From Paraburkholderia sp. PREW-6R (lineage in GTDB: Bacteria; Pseudomonadota; Gammaproteobacteria; Burkholderiales; Burkholderiaceae): 64,000 nucleotides of DNA. Position 1 is the first letter of the stretch; each line of letters starts with the position of its first letter. Positions 17,189 to 28,031 of this stretch are shown here, piece after piece. Under the pieces are notes generated by a model. The model did no database searches and had not been told where the DNA came from. It saw nothing but the letters and a program-made list of their open reading frames with translations. The DNA lies in NCBI RefSeq assembly GCF_039621805.1, contig NZ_CP155073.1, positions 3,389,606 to 3,453,605 of the forward strand. The letters are read 5' to 3'. The position numbers and the translations under genes were made by a program.

Positions 17189-19435
17189 TCAGATGTCGAG
17201 CGGGTCGACTTCGAGGTTCCAGCGCAGCACGCCTTTCAGGGCCCGCAGCAGCGGTTGCCACGCGCGCAGCGTGGTTTGCAGCGACGCGCGCGACGCGCTT
17301 TCGATCAGCAATTGCGCGCGGTGTACGTGCATCACCTTGACGATGGTGAGCGGCACGGCGTCGTAGACCGTCACGCGCTCTGCGGCGGGGATGCTGCTCA
17401 GTTCGGCGGCGGCCTGCTGCAGGAACGCGAGTGCGGCTTCGAGCGTGCGGCCTTCCGCGCGCAGCAAAGCCTGATAGACGAACGGCGGCAGATGCGCGTC
17501 GCGCCGCTCGGCAAGCGTGGCATTGGCAAAGCCGACATAGTCGTGACGGCCTAGCGCGTGATAGAGCGCGTGCCGCGGATAACGCGTCTGCACGATCACT
17601 TCACCCGGCAAGCCGGCGCGGCCGGCACGCCCGCTCACCTGCATCAACTGCGCGAAAAGCCGCTCGCTGGCCCGGAAGTCGTGGGAAAAAAGCGCGGTGT
17701 CGGCGTTCAGCACGCCGACCAGTGACACCCGCTGGAAGTCGTGGCCTTTGGCGATCATTTGCGTACCCACGAGGATGTCGACTTCGCCCGCGTGCACGTC
17801 GGAGAAGAGCGCCTGCGCGCTGCCCTTGCGCCGGGTGCTGTCGGCGTCGATCCGCAACACACGCGCACCGGGCACCGCGCTCGCCAGCGTTTCCTCGACC
17901 CGCTGGGTGCCGCGGCCCATCGGCGCAATATCCACGTTGCCGCACTCCGGGCACGAGCGTGGAATGCGCGACTCCCACCCGCAATGGTGGCAGCGCAGCG
18001 CGCGCTCCGGCTTATGCAGCACGACATAGGCGCTGCAACGTGGACAGCCTGCCACCCAGCCGCATGCGTCGCACGCGAGTTGCGGTGCGTAGCCCCGGCG
18101 GTTCAGAAAAACGAGGCTTTGCTCGCCGCGTTCGAGCCGGCTCTTCAAGGCGGCAATCAGCGGGCCGGACAAACCTTCCACCGACGCCCGGCCGCGTCGC
18201 CGCTCTTCCTCCAGATCGATGAGTTTGACCGTCGGCAGCACCGCGTCGGCAACCGCGCGACGTGACAACGTGAGCCGCTGATAGCGGCCCTGGTCGGCCT
18301 GCCACCAGCTTTCCAGCGACGGCGTAGCCGAGCCCAGCACAACCGGCAGATCGAGCTGCTTCGCGCGATAAATTGCAAGGTCACGCGCCGAATAGCGCAG
18401 CCCTTCCTGCTGCTTGTAGGCCGGATCGTGCTCCTCGTCGACAACGATGACGGCAAGCGCGGGCAGCGACGCCAGCACCGCCAGCCGGGTGCCGAGCACG
18501 ATCCGGGCGCGCCCGGAGTGGGCGGCGAACCAGTTGCGGGCGCGTTCGCCTTCGGCCAGTCCGCTGTGCAGCGTGACGATGGACGTACCGTCCAGTGCGG
18601 CAAAGCGCGCCCGGAAAGCCGCTTCGAACTGAGGCGTCAAATTGATTTCGGGCACGAGGACGAGCGCCTGCGCATTGGGCTTTTCGGCCAGAATGCCAGC
18701 AAGCGCGCGAAGATACACCTCGGTTTTGCCGCTGCCCGTCACGCCGTGCAACAGGAACGGCGCAAAGCCCTTCGCGCCGCGGATTGCTTCGACGGCGGCG
18801 GCCTGCTCGTCGGTAAGCGTGGGTAAGGCGGGCGGTGGAGCGTCTGTCGGCGCCGGCGCGCGGAGCGCCTGGGCGGCCTCGATCAAATCCAGTGCCACCC
18901 AGCCTTGTGTGCGCCATGCGTCGAGCGTGGCTACGGCTTTTGGATGGAGTGCACGCGCGTCTACGGCCGGCAGAGATTCATTGTCAGCCAGCGCTTGAGC
19001 GAGCTTGCGCAGGACGCTGGCGCGCGCCGGCAAAGCATCGGGCAAAGCGGTGCGTCCTTCGGCAGTCAGCCGGTAGCGCTCTTCCGGCGCAAACAGGCGA
19101 GACCAGCGCGAAGCATCGCGCAATGCTTGCGGCAGGGCCGGCAGCGCGACTTCGCCGAGACCGCGCTGGTAGTAATCGGCGGCGAATGCTGCCAACTTGA
19201 GCCAGTCTGCGGAAAGCGGCGGGCACGCTGTGCAGACGCTGGCAACTGTTTTGAGACGCTCGTCCGGCACGTCACTGTAAGCGGTCACTTCGCACACCAG
19301 GCCGACGACATGCCGCTTGCCGAATGGCACGCTCACCAACGCGCCGGGGGTCGCGGCTTCTGGCGCCGTGCAACGATAATCGAACAAGGTCGGCAACGGA
19401 TGATCGAGCGCGACACGAACGAACGAATGGGTCAC
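17189..19435 (-). CDS. priA: primosomal protein N' (replication restart helicase PriA)
   Basis: This 748-residue superfamily 2 DNA helicase has an N-terminal DNA-binding domain, Walker A GVTGSGKTE (about 231-239) and a DEEH box in VIVVDEEHDPAYKQQEGLRYSARD. Two zinc knots are built from eight cysteines between about 440 and 485 (CDACGW, CPRC, CHHCGW, CPECG). The helicase C-domain includes VLVGTQMIAKGHDF. PriA reloads the replisome at stalled forks and D-loops. Translation appears to start at GTG 19435, giving MTHSFVRVALDHP, a normal PriA beginning; no better ATG is available. It is followed 463 bases upstream by hemE on the same strand. Confidence 0.95.
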   Translation of the reverse strand: MTHSFVRVALDHPLPTLFDYRCTAPEAATPGALVSVPFGKRHVVGLVCEVTAYSDVPDERLKTVASVCTACPPLSADWLKLAAFAADYYQRGLGEVALPALPQALRDASRWSRLFAPEERYRLTAEGRTALPDALPARASVLRKLAQALADNESLPAVDARALHPKAVATLDAWRTQGWVALDLIEAAQALRAPAPTDAPPPALPTLTDEQAAAVEAIRGAKGFAPFLLHGVTGSGKTEVYLRALAGILAEKPNAQALVLVPEINLTPQFEAAFRARFAALDGTSIVTLHSGLAEGERARNWFAAHSGRARIVLGTRLAVLASLPALAVIVVDEEHDPAYKQQEGLRYSARDLAIYRAKQLDLPVVLGSATPSLESWWQADQGRYQRLTLSRRAVADAVLPTVKLIDLEEERRRGRASVEGLSGPLIAALKSRLERGEQSLVFLNRRGYAPQLACDACGWVAGCPRCSAYVVLHKPERALRCHHCGWESRIPRSCPECGNVDIAPMGRGTQRVEETLASAVPGARVLRIDADSTRRKGSAQALFSDVHAGEVDILVGTQMIAKGHDFQRVSLVGVLNADTALFSHDFRASERLFAQLMQVSGRAGRAGLPGEVIVQTRYPRHALYHALGRHDYVGFANATLAERRDAHLPPFVYQALLRAEGRTLEAALAFLQQAAAELSSIPAAERVTVYDAVPLTIVKVMHVHRAQLLIESASRASLQTTLRAWQPLLRALKGVLRWNLEVDPLDI

Positions 19436-19899
19436 GCGGCGCGGCGCTCTGCGCAGGTCCAGACCGCGCGACGTTGCGCGGCGGGGAAAGGGCTGGTGGC
19501 GGTAGCGTGCCCGAACTTAATGTAAAACTTCAAATTCGGCGCTAAGTTTTGGATTCCGCTGAACAATTGCAATTGGCCCGTTCGCCTGTGGATAACTTTG
19601 TTGAGAACTTCGCCCCGACGGGCCGGAAGCCGCGCCGCGACGGCCTTCTGTGGGGTGTCGCACATTTCGTCCGATGCCCGTCAAAGCCTTGCCAGACAAG
19701 GCTTAGATCAGATGCGCCCAAGCTGTGCAAGGGTCAGGGCACGACTAAAAGTTCTACCGCGCCGCAACGTGATGAATGTGCATAAGTCAAGTCTTGACAA
19801 TTTAGCGATCGGCTTCTGACGGCCCCTCAGGCGCAAAAAATCCCCTAGATCGAGAGCCCAGTTTGCTGCGCCGCAGCTAAAACGGTAACGATTACAGCC
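19436..19899. other. priA-hemE intergenic region with a perfect DnaA-box sequence
   Basis: This 464-base region lies between two minus-strand genes. It contains TGTGGATAA at 19587-19595, a perfect match to the DnaA-box consensus TTATCCACA on the other strand, and a small palindrome (GTCAAG T CTTGAC) at 19786-19798. The priA leader must lie in its left part. I see no convincing gene or terminator. Confidence 0.45.
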
Positions 19900-21000
19900 T
19901 CATGCCAGTGCATGCGCGCCACTTCGGATGGCACGGCTGTGACGATGGACTTCATCGACAAGCTCGGCGACATTTTCCGGCGGCGTGAACTGGGAGATTC
20001 CGTGCCCGAGATTGAAGACGTGACCTGGGTGATTGCCGAAACTATCCAGCACCGCGCGTGCTTCCATACGGATCGCGGCCGGTGGTGCGAACAGGATCGA
20101 CGGATCGATATTGCCCTGGAGCGCCACTTTCTCGCCCACTGTTTCACGCGCTTTGTGCAGATTCACGGTCCAGTCGAGGCCGACGGCATCCACGCCGATG
20201 TCGGCAATTTCATCCAGCCACAAACCGCCGCCCTTCGTGAACGTAATAACCGGGACTTTTTCGCCGTCATGCTCGCGCTTGAGTTGGCTCACGACCTGCT
20301 GGATGTAGTGCAAAGAAAACCGTTGATACGCACCGTCTGCAAGCGCCCCACCCCACGTGTCGAAAATCATCACCGCCTGCGCGCCGGCTTCGATTTGCGC
20401 ATTGAGGTACGCGGCGACGGCCTCGGCATTGACATGGAGGATCTTGTGCATCAGGTCCGGGCGCGCGTACAGCATCGACTTGACGGTGCGGAAGTCCGCC
20501 GAGCCGCCGCCTTCGACCATGTAGCACGCCAATGTCCACGGGCTGCCGGAGAAGCCGATCAGCGGCACGCGCTGGTGGCCATGAGCGTCGGTAAGCGCGC
20601 GGCGGATTTCCCGAACGGCGTCTGTCACGTAACGCAACGTGGCGTCGATGTCCGGCACGGTGAGTCGCGCCACGTCGTCCTCCGTGCGCACGGGCCGGGA
20701 GAATTTCGGCCCCTCGCCCGCGACGAATTCGAGGCCAAGGCCCATTGCGTCGGGAACCGTGAGAATGTCGGAGAACAGAATAGCGGCGTCGAGCGGGTAG
20801 CGCTCGAGCGGCTGCAATGTCACTTCGGTCGCAAACGCAGGGTTTTTCGCCAGCCCGAGAAAACTGCCCGCGCGGCTGCGCGTGGCGTTGTACTCCGGCA
20901 GATAGCGGCCGGCCTGACGCATCAGCCAGATCGGCGTGTAGTCGGTCGGCTGGCGCAGCAGCGCGCGCAGGAAAGTGTCGTTCAGGAGTTTGTGGGCCAC
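19900..21000 (-). CDS. hemE: uroporphyrinogen decarboxylase
   Basis: This 366-residue protein decarboxylates the four acetate side chains of uroporphyrinogen III to give coproporphyrinogen III in haem synthesis. The family signature [15 protein letters not shown] lies near the N-terminus and [19 protein letters not shown] mid-protein, followed by [10 protein letters not shown] and the C-terminal NLGHGI. I set the start at GTG 21000, which gives [23 protein letters not shown], the usual HemE beginning. An alternative TTG at 21021 would add seven residues. Neither has a strong ribosome site. Confidence 0.95.
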   Translation of the reverse strand: MAHKLLNDTFLRALLRQPTDYTPIWLMRQAGRYLPEYNATRSRAGSFLGLAKNPAFATEVTLQPLERYPLDAAILFSDILTVPDAMGLGLEFVAGEGPKFSRPVRTEDDVARLTVPDIDATLRYVTDAVREIRRALTDAHGHQRVPLIGFSGSPWTLACYMVEGGGSADFRTVKSMLYARPDLMHKILHVNAEAVAAYLNAQIEAGAQAVMIFDTWGGALADGAYQRFSLHYIQQVVSQLKREHDGEKVPVITFTKGGGLWLDEIADIGVDAVGLDWTVNLHKARETVGEKVALQGNIDPSILFAPPAAIRMEARAVLDSFGNHPGHVFNLGHGISQFTPPENVAELVDEVHRHSRAIRSGAHALA

Positions 21001-21228
21001 GTTGCTTGCGACTGAGGGCAAAGCAGCATTTTACCGGAGGCCGCCCGTTCGATCCTGCTTGATGCGGGCAATAACTGCAATGACAGCGCACCGCGTCGCC
21101 AGAATGGGGCGCCGCTTCCGCGTGCCTGAACCCGGCATGCCCTGGCTATACGGCCAATGTTCAAGCGCGCAATGGCGGGCTATGATCGATCGCCTTTACC
21201 AAACACTTACGGAAAACAGGGAGACTCG

Positions 21229-22026
21229 ATGAAAAAGGTTGCACTTGTCCTGCTCGGCGCTTTGGCCGGTTTATTGTGGAATGCCAGCGCAACGGTTGCG
21301 CAGACCAGCCCAGGCTCCCCTGCGCCTTCGCGGCTCGACGAGATCGTCGCACGCGGCACGCTGCGCGCATGCACCACGGGTGACTACAAACCCTATTCGT
21401 TTTATAAGGCGGACGGCCAGTTCGAGGGCATCGATATCGACATGACGGAATCGCTGGCGAAGTCGCTCGGCGTGAAGGTGGAGTACGTCAAGACCTCGTG
21501 GTCGAATCTGATGAACGACTTCGTCGCGAAGTGCGACATCGGCATGGGCGGCGTGTCGCCGACGCTGGAGCGCCAGAAGCGTGCGTTCTTTACGCAGGCC
21601 TATATGGTCGACGGTAAGACGCCGATTGTCCGATGCGATGACGTCAACAAGTATCAGACCGTCGCGCAGATCGACCAGCCGAGCACCCGGGTGATCGTCA
21701 ATCCAGGCGGCACTAACGAGCGCTTTGCAAAACAGTACTTCCCGCACGCGAACCTGACCGTGTATCCCGACAACGTGACGATTTTCAAGCAGATCCTTGC
21801 CGGCAAAGCCGACGTCATGGTCACGGACGCATCCGAGACCCTGCTGCAGCAGAAACTGAATCCGGGCCTGTGCTCCGTCCATCCGGACAAACCGTTTCAA
21901 TATGGCGAAAAGGCATGGCTGCTGCCACGCGGCGATATCGTCTTCCAGGAATATGTGGATCAGTGGCTGCACCTCGCGCGAGCGACTGGCGAGTATCAGG
22001 CTATCTCGGATAAATGGCTGAAGTGA
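21229..22026 (+). CDS. pheC: PheC-like periplasmic cyclohexadienyl dehydratase / solute-binding-fold protein
   Basis: This 265-residue exported protein has a signal peptide (MKKVALVLLGALAGLLW...VAQ) and a type II periplasmic-binding fold. Motifs such as RACTTGDYKPYSFY, FEGIDIDM, INPGGTNERFA-like VNPGGTNERFA and DNVTIFKQILAGKADVMVTDA resemble the PheC cyclohexadienyl dehydratase family, which makes phenylpyruvate from prephenate (or phenylalanine from arogenate) in the periplasm. The same fold is used by amino-acid ABC binding proteins, so a binding role cannot be excluded. AGGGAG lies just before the ATG at 21229; the longer frame would bury the signal peptide. It stands alone, with hemE divergent from it. 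Confidence 0.65.
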   Translation: MKKVALVLLGALAGLLWNASATVAQTSPGSPAPSRLDEIVARGTLRACTTGDYKPYSFYKADGQFEGIDIDMTESLAKSLGVKVEYVKTSWSNLMNDFVAKCDIGMGGVSPTLERQKRAFFTQAYMVDGKTPIVRCDDVNKYQTVAQIDQPSTRVIVNPGGTNERFAKQYFPHANLTVYPDNVTIFKQILAGKADVMVTDASETLLQQKLNPGLCSVHPDKPFQYGEKAWLLPRGDIVFQEYVDQWLHLARATGEYQAISDKWLK

Positions 22027-22897
22027 TGGTTTGAATGTCTGGGACGATGGCGCGGCGTGGCTCGCTTGCATGCTTTTGGCAGTCGTGCGCCTAAAGGAAC
22101 GTGTAACGGCAAACCGTCTCCGTGGCTCCCGGTCGTGACGTCCGGCGACTGCGCTCGCGAATGAACCGGCCCCTTTTCCGCAGGCCTTCGACTGTTTCTG
22201 TTGCGATGCAGCGCGTACTCTTGCAAAGACAAACTTTGGAGTTGCTGCATGACGTGGGGACGACGGTGCGCGCCTTTCGTCAGAAAAACGATGAGTCCAC
22301 AACAAGTTCATGCGGAATTTACTTCATGGATTGCATTGCAATATGCACCACGAATGGCATTAATCGGCCGTACGAAATTGCGGGTATGTCATGGGTAAAA
22401 CCTACGCTTTAAACGGGCAGTTTTAGCAAAATGTCCCGCAAACCCTTATCTGTCGGGCGTTACAACCTGAAACACTTTGTTACCGCGCTCCCCGGGTAAT
22501 TCGCACACAATGCCCTCAACGGTTTCAACACGGATGTGGCTGTGTGCGTGGTGTGAGCGGATACGATGCACTTGCCGATCGGCGCATGCCGAAGCCCTGT
22601 GAAGGGGCATCCCTGCTGGGGCCGTAAATGACACAGGGTTGTCGTTCCAGTCGGTTCCTACTTTGGTCTCCTCGCGCTAACCCCGTAGCGTGTGGTTTTT
22701 AGCGGGCTCCAGGCCCGCTTTTTTTTCGTCTTGCCAAACGTTTGCGAGCCGTCTGCGACGCTTTCCGCGTCGCTGTCCGGCAGGTGTGCATTAGTTTGCT
22801 GCTCTGACCTGATCTCTCTCTCGTTGCAGACGCCGCAACCGACAACCAGCCGGGGTCTATCGCAGCTGCGCGCCGGGTTTCCTTTGACGCGCGCCGC
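22027..22897. other. long non-coding region ending in a plus-strand terminator
   Basis: This stretch of about 870 bases lacks a convincing gene. It contains an intrinsic terminator at 22701-22727 pointing away from the PheC-like gene, an upstream hairpin-forming stretch (CCCTGTG paired with CACAGGG near 22600-22640), and a minus-strand 62-codon frame at 22446-22634 with a GTG start that I consider doubtful. No tRNA, tmRNA, SRP RNA or RNase P signature was found by eye. Confidence 0.5.
22701..22727 (+). terminator. intrinsic terminator, plus strand
   Basis: A stem AGCGGGC / GCCCGCT with a 5-base loop is followed by eight Ts. It is a strong terminator for plus-strand transcription, but the nearest plus-strand gene stops about 675 bases earlier. 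It therefore ends either a very long 3' untranslated region or an unannotated small RNA. Confidence 0.85.
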
Positions 22898-24628
22898 TCA
22901 CGCAGTCTTGTCTTCCTTCAGATCCAGTTCCCGGATCATCCGATCACGCATGATGAATTTCTGGACTTTGCCCGTCACGGTCATCGGCAGTTCGTCCACG
23001 AAGCGAATGTGTCTGGGTATCTTGTAGTGTGCAATCTGACCGTCACAGAACTGACGAATGTCGTCGACTGTGGCCTGCTCACCCGGGCGCAGCACGATCC
23101 ACGCACACACTTCCTCGCCGTACTTCGAATCCGGCACGCCGAATACCTGCACACTCTGGATCTTCGGGTGGCGAAACAGGAACTCCTCGATTTCACGCGG
23201 GTAGATATTTTCGCCGCCGCGAATCAGCATGTCCTTCAGTCGGCCGACAATGTTGCAGTAGCCTTCGCCGTCGAGCGTAGCCAGATCGCCGGTATGCATC
23301 CAGCCGTCGACGACGCTTTCACGCGTCTTCGCCTCATCGCCCCAATAGCCCTGCATCACCGAATAGCCGCGCGTACAGAGCTCGCCGGTCTCGCCAACCG
23401 GCACAATCTCGCCTAGCGGATCGATGATCTTGACCTCCAGGTGGGGCTGGATGCGGCCGACGGTCGTGGTGCGCTTGTCGAGCGGGTCCGTGGTCGAGCT
23501 CTGGAACGACACGGGGCTCGTCTCCGTCATGCCGTAGGCGATGGTGATTTCCGCCAGGTGCATCTGCGAGACAACCTTTTTCATGGTTTCGATCGGACAA
23601 GGCGAGCCAGCCATGATGCCGGTGCGTAGCCGCGACAGGTCGTAAGTGGCGAAGCTCGGGTGATCCAGCTCGGCGATGAACATGGTCGGGACCCCATGCA
23701 ACGCGGTGCACTTTTCCTCCGCGACTGCCGCGAGGGTCGCCGCGGGATCAAACCCTTCGCCCGGAAACACCATGTTCGCGCCCACCGACACGCACGCCAG
23801 CACGGCCAGCACCATACCGAAACAGTGGTACAGCGGCACGGGTATGCACAGCGCGTCCTGCTCGGTCAGACGCATCGCCATCGCAATGAAGCGGGCGTTG
23901 TTGACCACGTTGCTATGCGTGAGCGTCGCGCCTTTAGGGTTGCCCGTCGTGCCGCTCGTGAACTGGATATTGATCGGCTCGTGGCACGTGAGCGTCGCGC
24001 CGATCGCATCGAGTCTCTCGGTGTCGAGCGACGCCCGCCCTTGCTCGATCAGGTCGGAGAAACTGAGCATGCCGGGCGTTTCGGTATCGCACATGCGAAT
24101 CACATAGCGCAGTTCGGGCAGACGCGCCGCGCGCAGTTCGCCCGGTGCCTGCGTGGCGAGTTCGGGCGCAAGCGTCTGGAGCATGTCGAGGTACATCGAC
24201 GTCTTGAAGCGTTCCGCCGCAATGACCGCTTTGCAGCCGACCTTGTTTAACGCGTATTCCAGTTCGGCGATCCGATAGGCCGGGTTGATGTTGACGAGAA
24301 TCGCGCCGATGCGAGCAGTTGCGAACTGCGTCAAGAGCCATTCGACCCGATTGGGCGACCAGATGCCGACACGATCCCCCTTCTCGATGCCCAAAGCGAG
24401 AAGACCGGATGCCAGCACGTCGACTTCATCGGCAAATTCGCGCCACGTCCAGCGAATGCGCTGCTCGCGGAACACGACGGCAGGACGGTCTGGAAAGCGC
24501 GCGACAGTATCAAGGAGGAACTGGCCCACCGTTGCTTCGCTGAGCGGAATGTCGGTCGTCCCGCGGACATACGAGAGTCCGTTCTCAGGTTCGATGAGTG
24601 CACCTTCGCCTGACGCGTACGTTGCCAT
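22898..24628 (-). CDS. AMP-binding acyl-CoA synthetase (medium/long-chain fatty acid-CoA ligase type)
   Basis: This 576-residue member of the ANL adenylating family has the P-loop-like [18 protein letters not shown], the A5 region YGMTETSPV and the A7-A8 block [36 protein letters not shown]. The catalytic lysine near the C-terminus lies in [10 protein letters not shown]. It activates a carboxylic acid with ATP to the acyl-adenylate and then the acyl-CoA. The precise acid cannot be told from motifs. The ATG at 24628 has GGAGA upstream; the longer frame adds unrelated sequence. It is monocistronic, separated by 240 bases and a terminator from the atp operon. Confidence 0.88.
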   Translation of the reverse strand: MATYASGEGALIEPENGLSYVRGTTDIPLSEATVGQFLLDTVARFPDRPAVVFREQRIRWTWREFADEVDVLASGLLALGIEKGDRVGIWSPNRVEWLLTQFATARIGAILVNINPAYRIAELEYALNKVGCKAVIAAERFKTSMYLDMLQTLAPELATQAPGELRAARLPELRYVIRMCDTETPGMLSFSDLIEQGRASLDTERLDAIGATLTCHEPINIQFTSGTTGNPKGATLTHSNVVNNARFIAMAMRLTEQDALCIPVPLYHCFGMVLAVLACVSVGANMVFPGEGFDPAATLAAVAEEKCTALHGVPTMFIAELDHPSFATYDLSRLRTGIMAGSPCPIETMKKVVSQMHLAEITIAYGMTETSPVSFQSSTTDPLDKRTTTVGRIQPHLEVKIIDPLGEIVPVGETGELCTRGYSVMQGYWGDEAKTRESVVDGWMHTGDLATLDGEGYCNIVGRLKDMLIRGGENIYPREIEEFLFRHPKIQSVQVFGVPDSKYGEEVCAWIVLRPGEQATVDDIRQFCDGQIAHYKIPRHIRFVDELPMTVTGKVQKFIMRDRMIRELDLKEDKTA

Positions 24629-24821
24629 GGTGTTGTCTCCGTGGGCGGATGCTCGCCCTATTGAAATGAATCTGAAACCAATTGTGCCATTCGCACGAGG
24701 CCGCCCGGCATCAAGTCTTACCCGCAGCGCCAAGGCTTGTAGGGTTACAAGCGACGACGTTTGACGTACCTGGCGAGCAGCACAATTTCGCTGACCTTTC
24801 CGTAAACGTCAAGCTCGGGGC

Positions 24822-24851
24822 AAAAAAAAGCAGCCGGTCAGGCTGCTTTTT
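24822..24851 (-). terminator. intrinsic terminator of the ATP synthase operon
   Basis: The stem AAAAAGCAGCC / GGCTGCTTTTT has a 5-base loop and lies 17 bases past the atpC stop. A-tract and T-tract flank the stem, so it can work in both directions and also separates the atp operon from the acyl-CoA synthetase gene. Confidence 0.9.
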
Positions 24852-24867
24852 CTTTGATACGTATCGC

Positions 24868-25293
24868 CTAGTTCTGCCCGCGCAGTTTGCGTAAACGCTG
24901 GATCGCAGCGAGCTGAGCCGTTGCGTAGGCCAGTTCCGCTTGCGCGGTTGCGTACTCCAGGTTCGAACCGGTGTTTTGCAACGCCTCTTCTGCACGCTTT
25001 CGTGCATCTTCGGCTTTGGCTTCGTCGAGATCCTTGCCGCGGATGGCGGTGTCGGCGAGAACCGTCACTGCGCCCGGCTGAATTTCGAGGATGCCGCCGG
25101 CGACGAACACGAACTCTTCGTCGCCGTTTTCAGCTTCAATGCGCACCGCACCCGGACGAATCCGCGTGATGAGCGGCGTGTGGCCCGGCAGAATGCCGAG
25201 TTCGCCCGCTTCGCCCGGCAGTGCGACGAACTTCGCCTGGCCCGAGAAGATCTGCTCTTCCGCGCTGACGACGTCTACTTTGATGGTTGCCAT
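24868..25293 (-). CDS. atpC: F1Fo ATP synthase subunit epsilon
   Basis: The 141-residue epsilon subunit forms part of the central stalk and can inhibit ATP hydrolysis. The N-terminal beta-sandwich ([18 protein letters not shown]..., [19 protein letters not shown]) and the C-terminal helical hairpin are both present. AGGAG precedes the ATG at 25293; the longer open frame carries none of the family sequence. It is last in the operon and lies 204 bases after atpD, an unusually long gap for atp genes. Confidence 0.95.
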   Translation of the reverse strand: MATIKVDVVSAEEQIFSGQAKFVALPGEAGELGILPGHTPLITRIRPGAVRIEAENGDEEFVFVAGGILEIQPGAVTVLADTAIRGKDLDEAKAEDARKRAEEALQNTGSNLEYATAQAELAYATAQLAAIQRLRKLRGQN

Positions 25294-25497
25294 ATCGACT
25301 CCTGTGTCGACCAGGGTTGGCGCTTCTGCGCGTACCCCGGTCCCATGCAAAGCGCGACGAGTGATTGCGTTGCCCGCCAACACTCGTGCCATGCAAGGCG
25401 TGGTTGAGTGTACCCAGAGGCGCCGTTCGCGCGATCCAGACCATTGACGGTATCCGGCTCGCGCGGATCTGCTGCGCCCGCTTCAATACCTCAACCT
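25294..25497 (-). other. atpD-atpC intercistronic spacer with a shared element
   Basis: This 204-base untranslated gap contains CCCGGTCCCATGCAAAGCG (around 25336-25354), which recurs in the atpA-atpG gap, and a weaker third copy (GCCATGCAAGGCG) near 25388-25400. No gene is apparent. It could hold an mRNA processing or stability element. Confidence 0.5.
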
Positions 25498-26910
<1,413 letters not shown>

Positions 26911-27008
26911 TCAATTCTTCACTCGCGCAAGGGCGCAGTTTGGTGGGGGCGCCTAGCCGGAGTGCGCCACACAGGGCGCACACGAAGCAGCGTGTCCGAA
27001 CTTCAAGC

Positions 27009-27893
27009 TCAGACGGCCGCCGCGCCACCGACGATTTCCGACAGTTCTTTCGTGATCGCGGCCTGACGGCTCTTGTTGTACACAAGCTGCAGTTCGTTGA
27101 TGACCGTCTTCGCGTTGTCCGAAGCGGCCTTCATGGCGACCATGCGGGCCGACTGCTCCGACGCCATGTTTTCCGCGACGGCCTGATAGACCAGCGCTTC
27201 GACATAACGCACCAGCAGTTCGTCCACCACCGCCTGCGCATCCGGCTCGTAGATGTAGTCCCACTGCGTAGTCGGCGTCGTGCCGTCGTCTTCCTTACGC
27301 TCGAACTGGTCTGCCGACAACGGCAGCAGTTGCTCGATCACCGGCTCCTGCTTCATCGTATTGACGAAGCGCGTGTACGCCAGATACACCGCCGAAACCT
27401 TGCCTTCCGAGTACAGGTCGAGTTGCACCTTCACCGCGCCGATCAGCTTTTCCAGATGCGGCGTGTCGCCCAGATGCACGACGTTCGACACAATCCTCGC
27501 ACGCAGACGGTTCAGGAAACCCAGACCCTTGGTGCCGATCGCCGTTGCTTCGACCGTTTTGCCCTGTGTTTCCAGTTCCTTGAACTTCTGCAGCGACGCG
27601 CGCAGCACGTTGGTATTCATGCCGCCGCACAGACCCTTATCGGTCGTCACGAGGATGAAACCCGCCGTTTTTGCGCCTTCGTTCGACACCATGAACGGGT
27701 GACGATACTCAGGGTTCGCACGGCTCATGTGTGCAGCGATGTCGCGGACCTTGTCGGCATACGGGCGAGCAGCGCGCATGCGCTCCTGAGCGCGGCGCAT
27801 CTTCGATGCAGCCACCATCTCCATCGCTTTCGTGATCTTGCGCGTGTTCTGCACGCTCTTGATCTTGCCGCGAATTTCCTTCATTCCAGCCAT
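27009..27893 (-). CDS. atpG: F1Fo ATP synthase subunit gamma
   Basis: The 294-residue rotor-shaft subunit has the conserved N-terminal helix [30 protein letters not shown] and the C-terminal helix [38 protein letters not shown]. These two helices form the coiled coil that turns inside the alpha/beta hexamer. The start at 27893 gives the standard MAGMKEIR beginning. It lies between atpA and atpD as expected. Confidence 0.97.
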   Translation of the reverse strand: MAGMKEIRGKIKSVQNTRKITKAMEMVAASKMRRAQERMRAARPYADKVRDIAAHMSRANPEYRHPFMVSNEGAKTAGFILVTTDKGLCGGMNTNVLRASLQKFKELETQGKTVEATAIGTKGLGFLNRLRARIVSNVVHLGDTPHLEKLIGAVKVQLDLYSEGKVSAVYLAYTRFVNTMKQEPVIEQLLPLSADQFERKEDDGTTPTTQWDYIYEPDAQAVVDELLVRYVEALVYQAVAENMASEQSARMVAMKAASDNAKTVINELQLVYNKSRQAAITKELSEIVGGAAAV

Positions 27894-28031
27894 TGCTTGC
27901 TCCTTGTCGGCCCGGGTCAGCGCCTTGGGCGCTCACCCGGTCCCATGCAAAGCGATTGAAACAGCGCGGTCCGGTTGCCTTCGGCCCGCGCCGCTTCAAA
28001 ATCTCTTTATGCCTTGCGGGTCACTCGCGGA
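27894..28031 (-). other. atpA-atpG intercistronic spacer with hairpin
   Basis: This 138-base gap holds a two-part hairpin at 27912-27940 (CCGGGT, AGCGCC, loop TTG, GGCGCT, ACCCGG with one C-C mismatch). It overlaps a copy of CCCGGTCCCATGCAAAGCG shared with the atpD-atpC gap. This suggests a post-transcriptional element that adjusts subunit ratios. That function is inferred. Confidence 0.5.

Noticed and set aside
19587..19595. Replication origin at the priA-hemE gap
   Set aside because: Only one DnaA box, no A+T-rich unwinding region, no cluster of boxes, and no dnaA or rpmH in the window.
22446..22727. Possible 6S RNA, tmRNA, SRP RNA or RNase P gene
   Set aside because: I looked for the conserved loops and end sequences of each and found none; only the terminator is supported.
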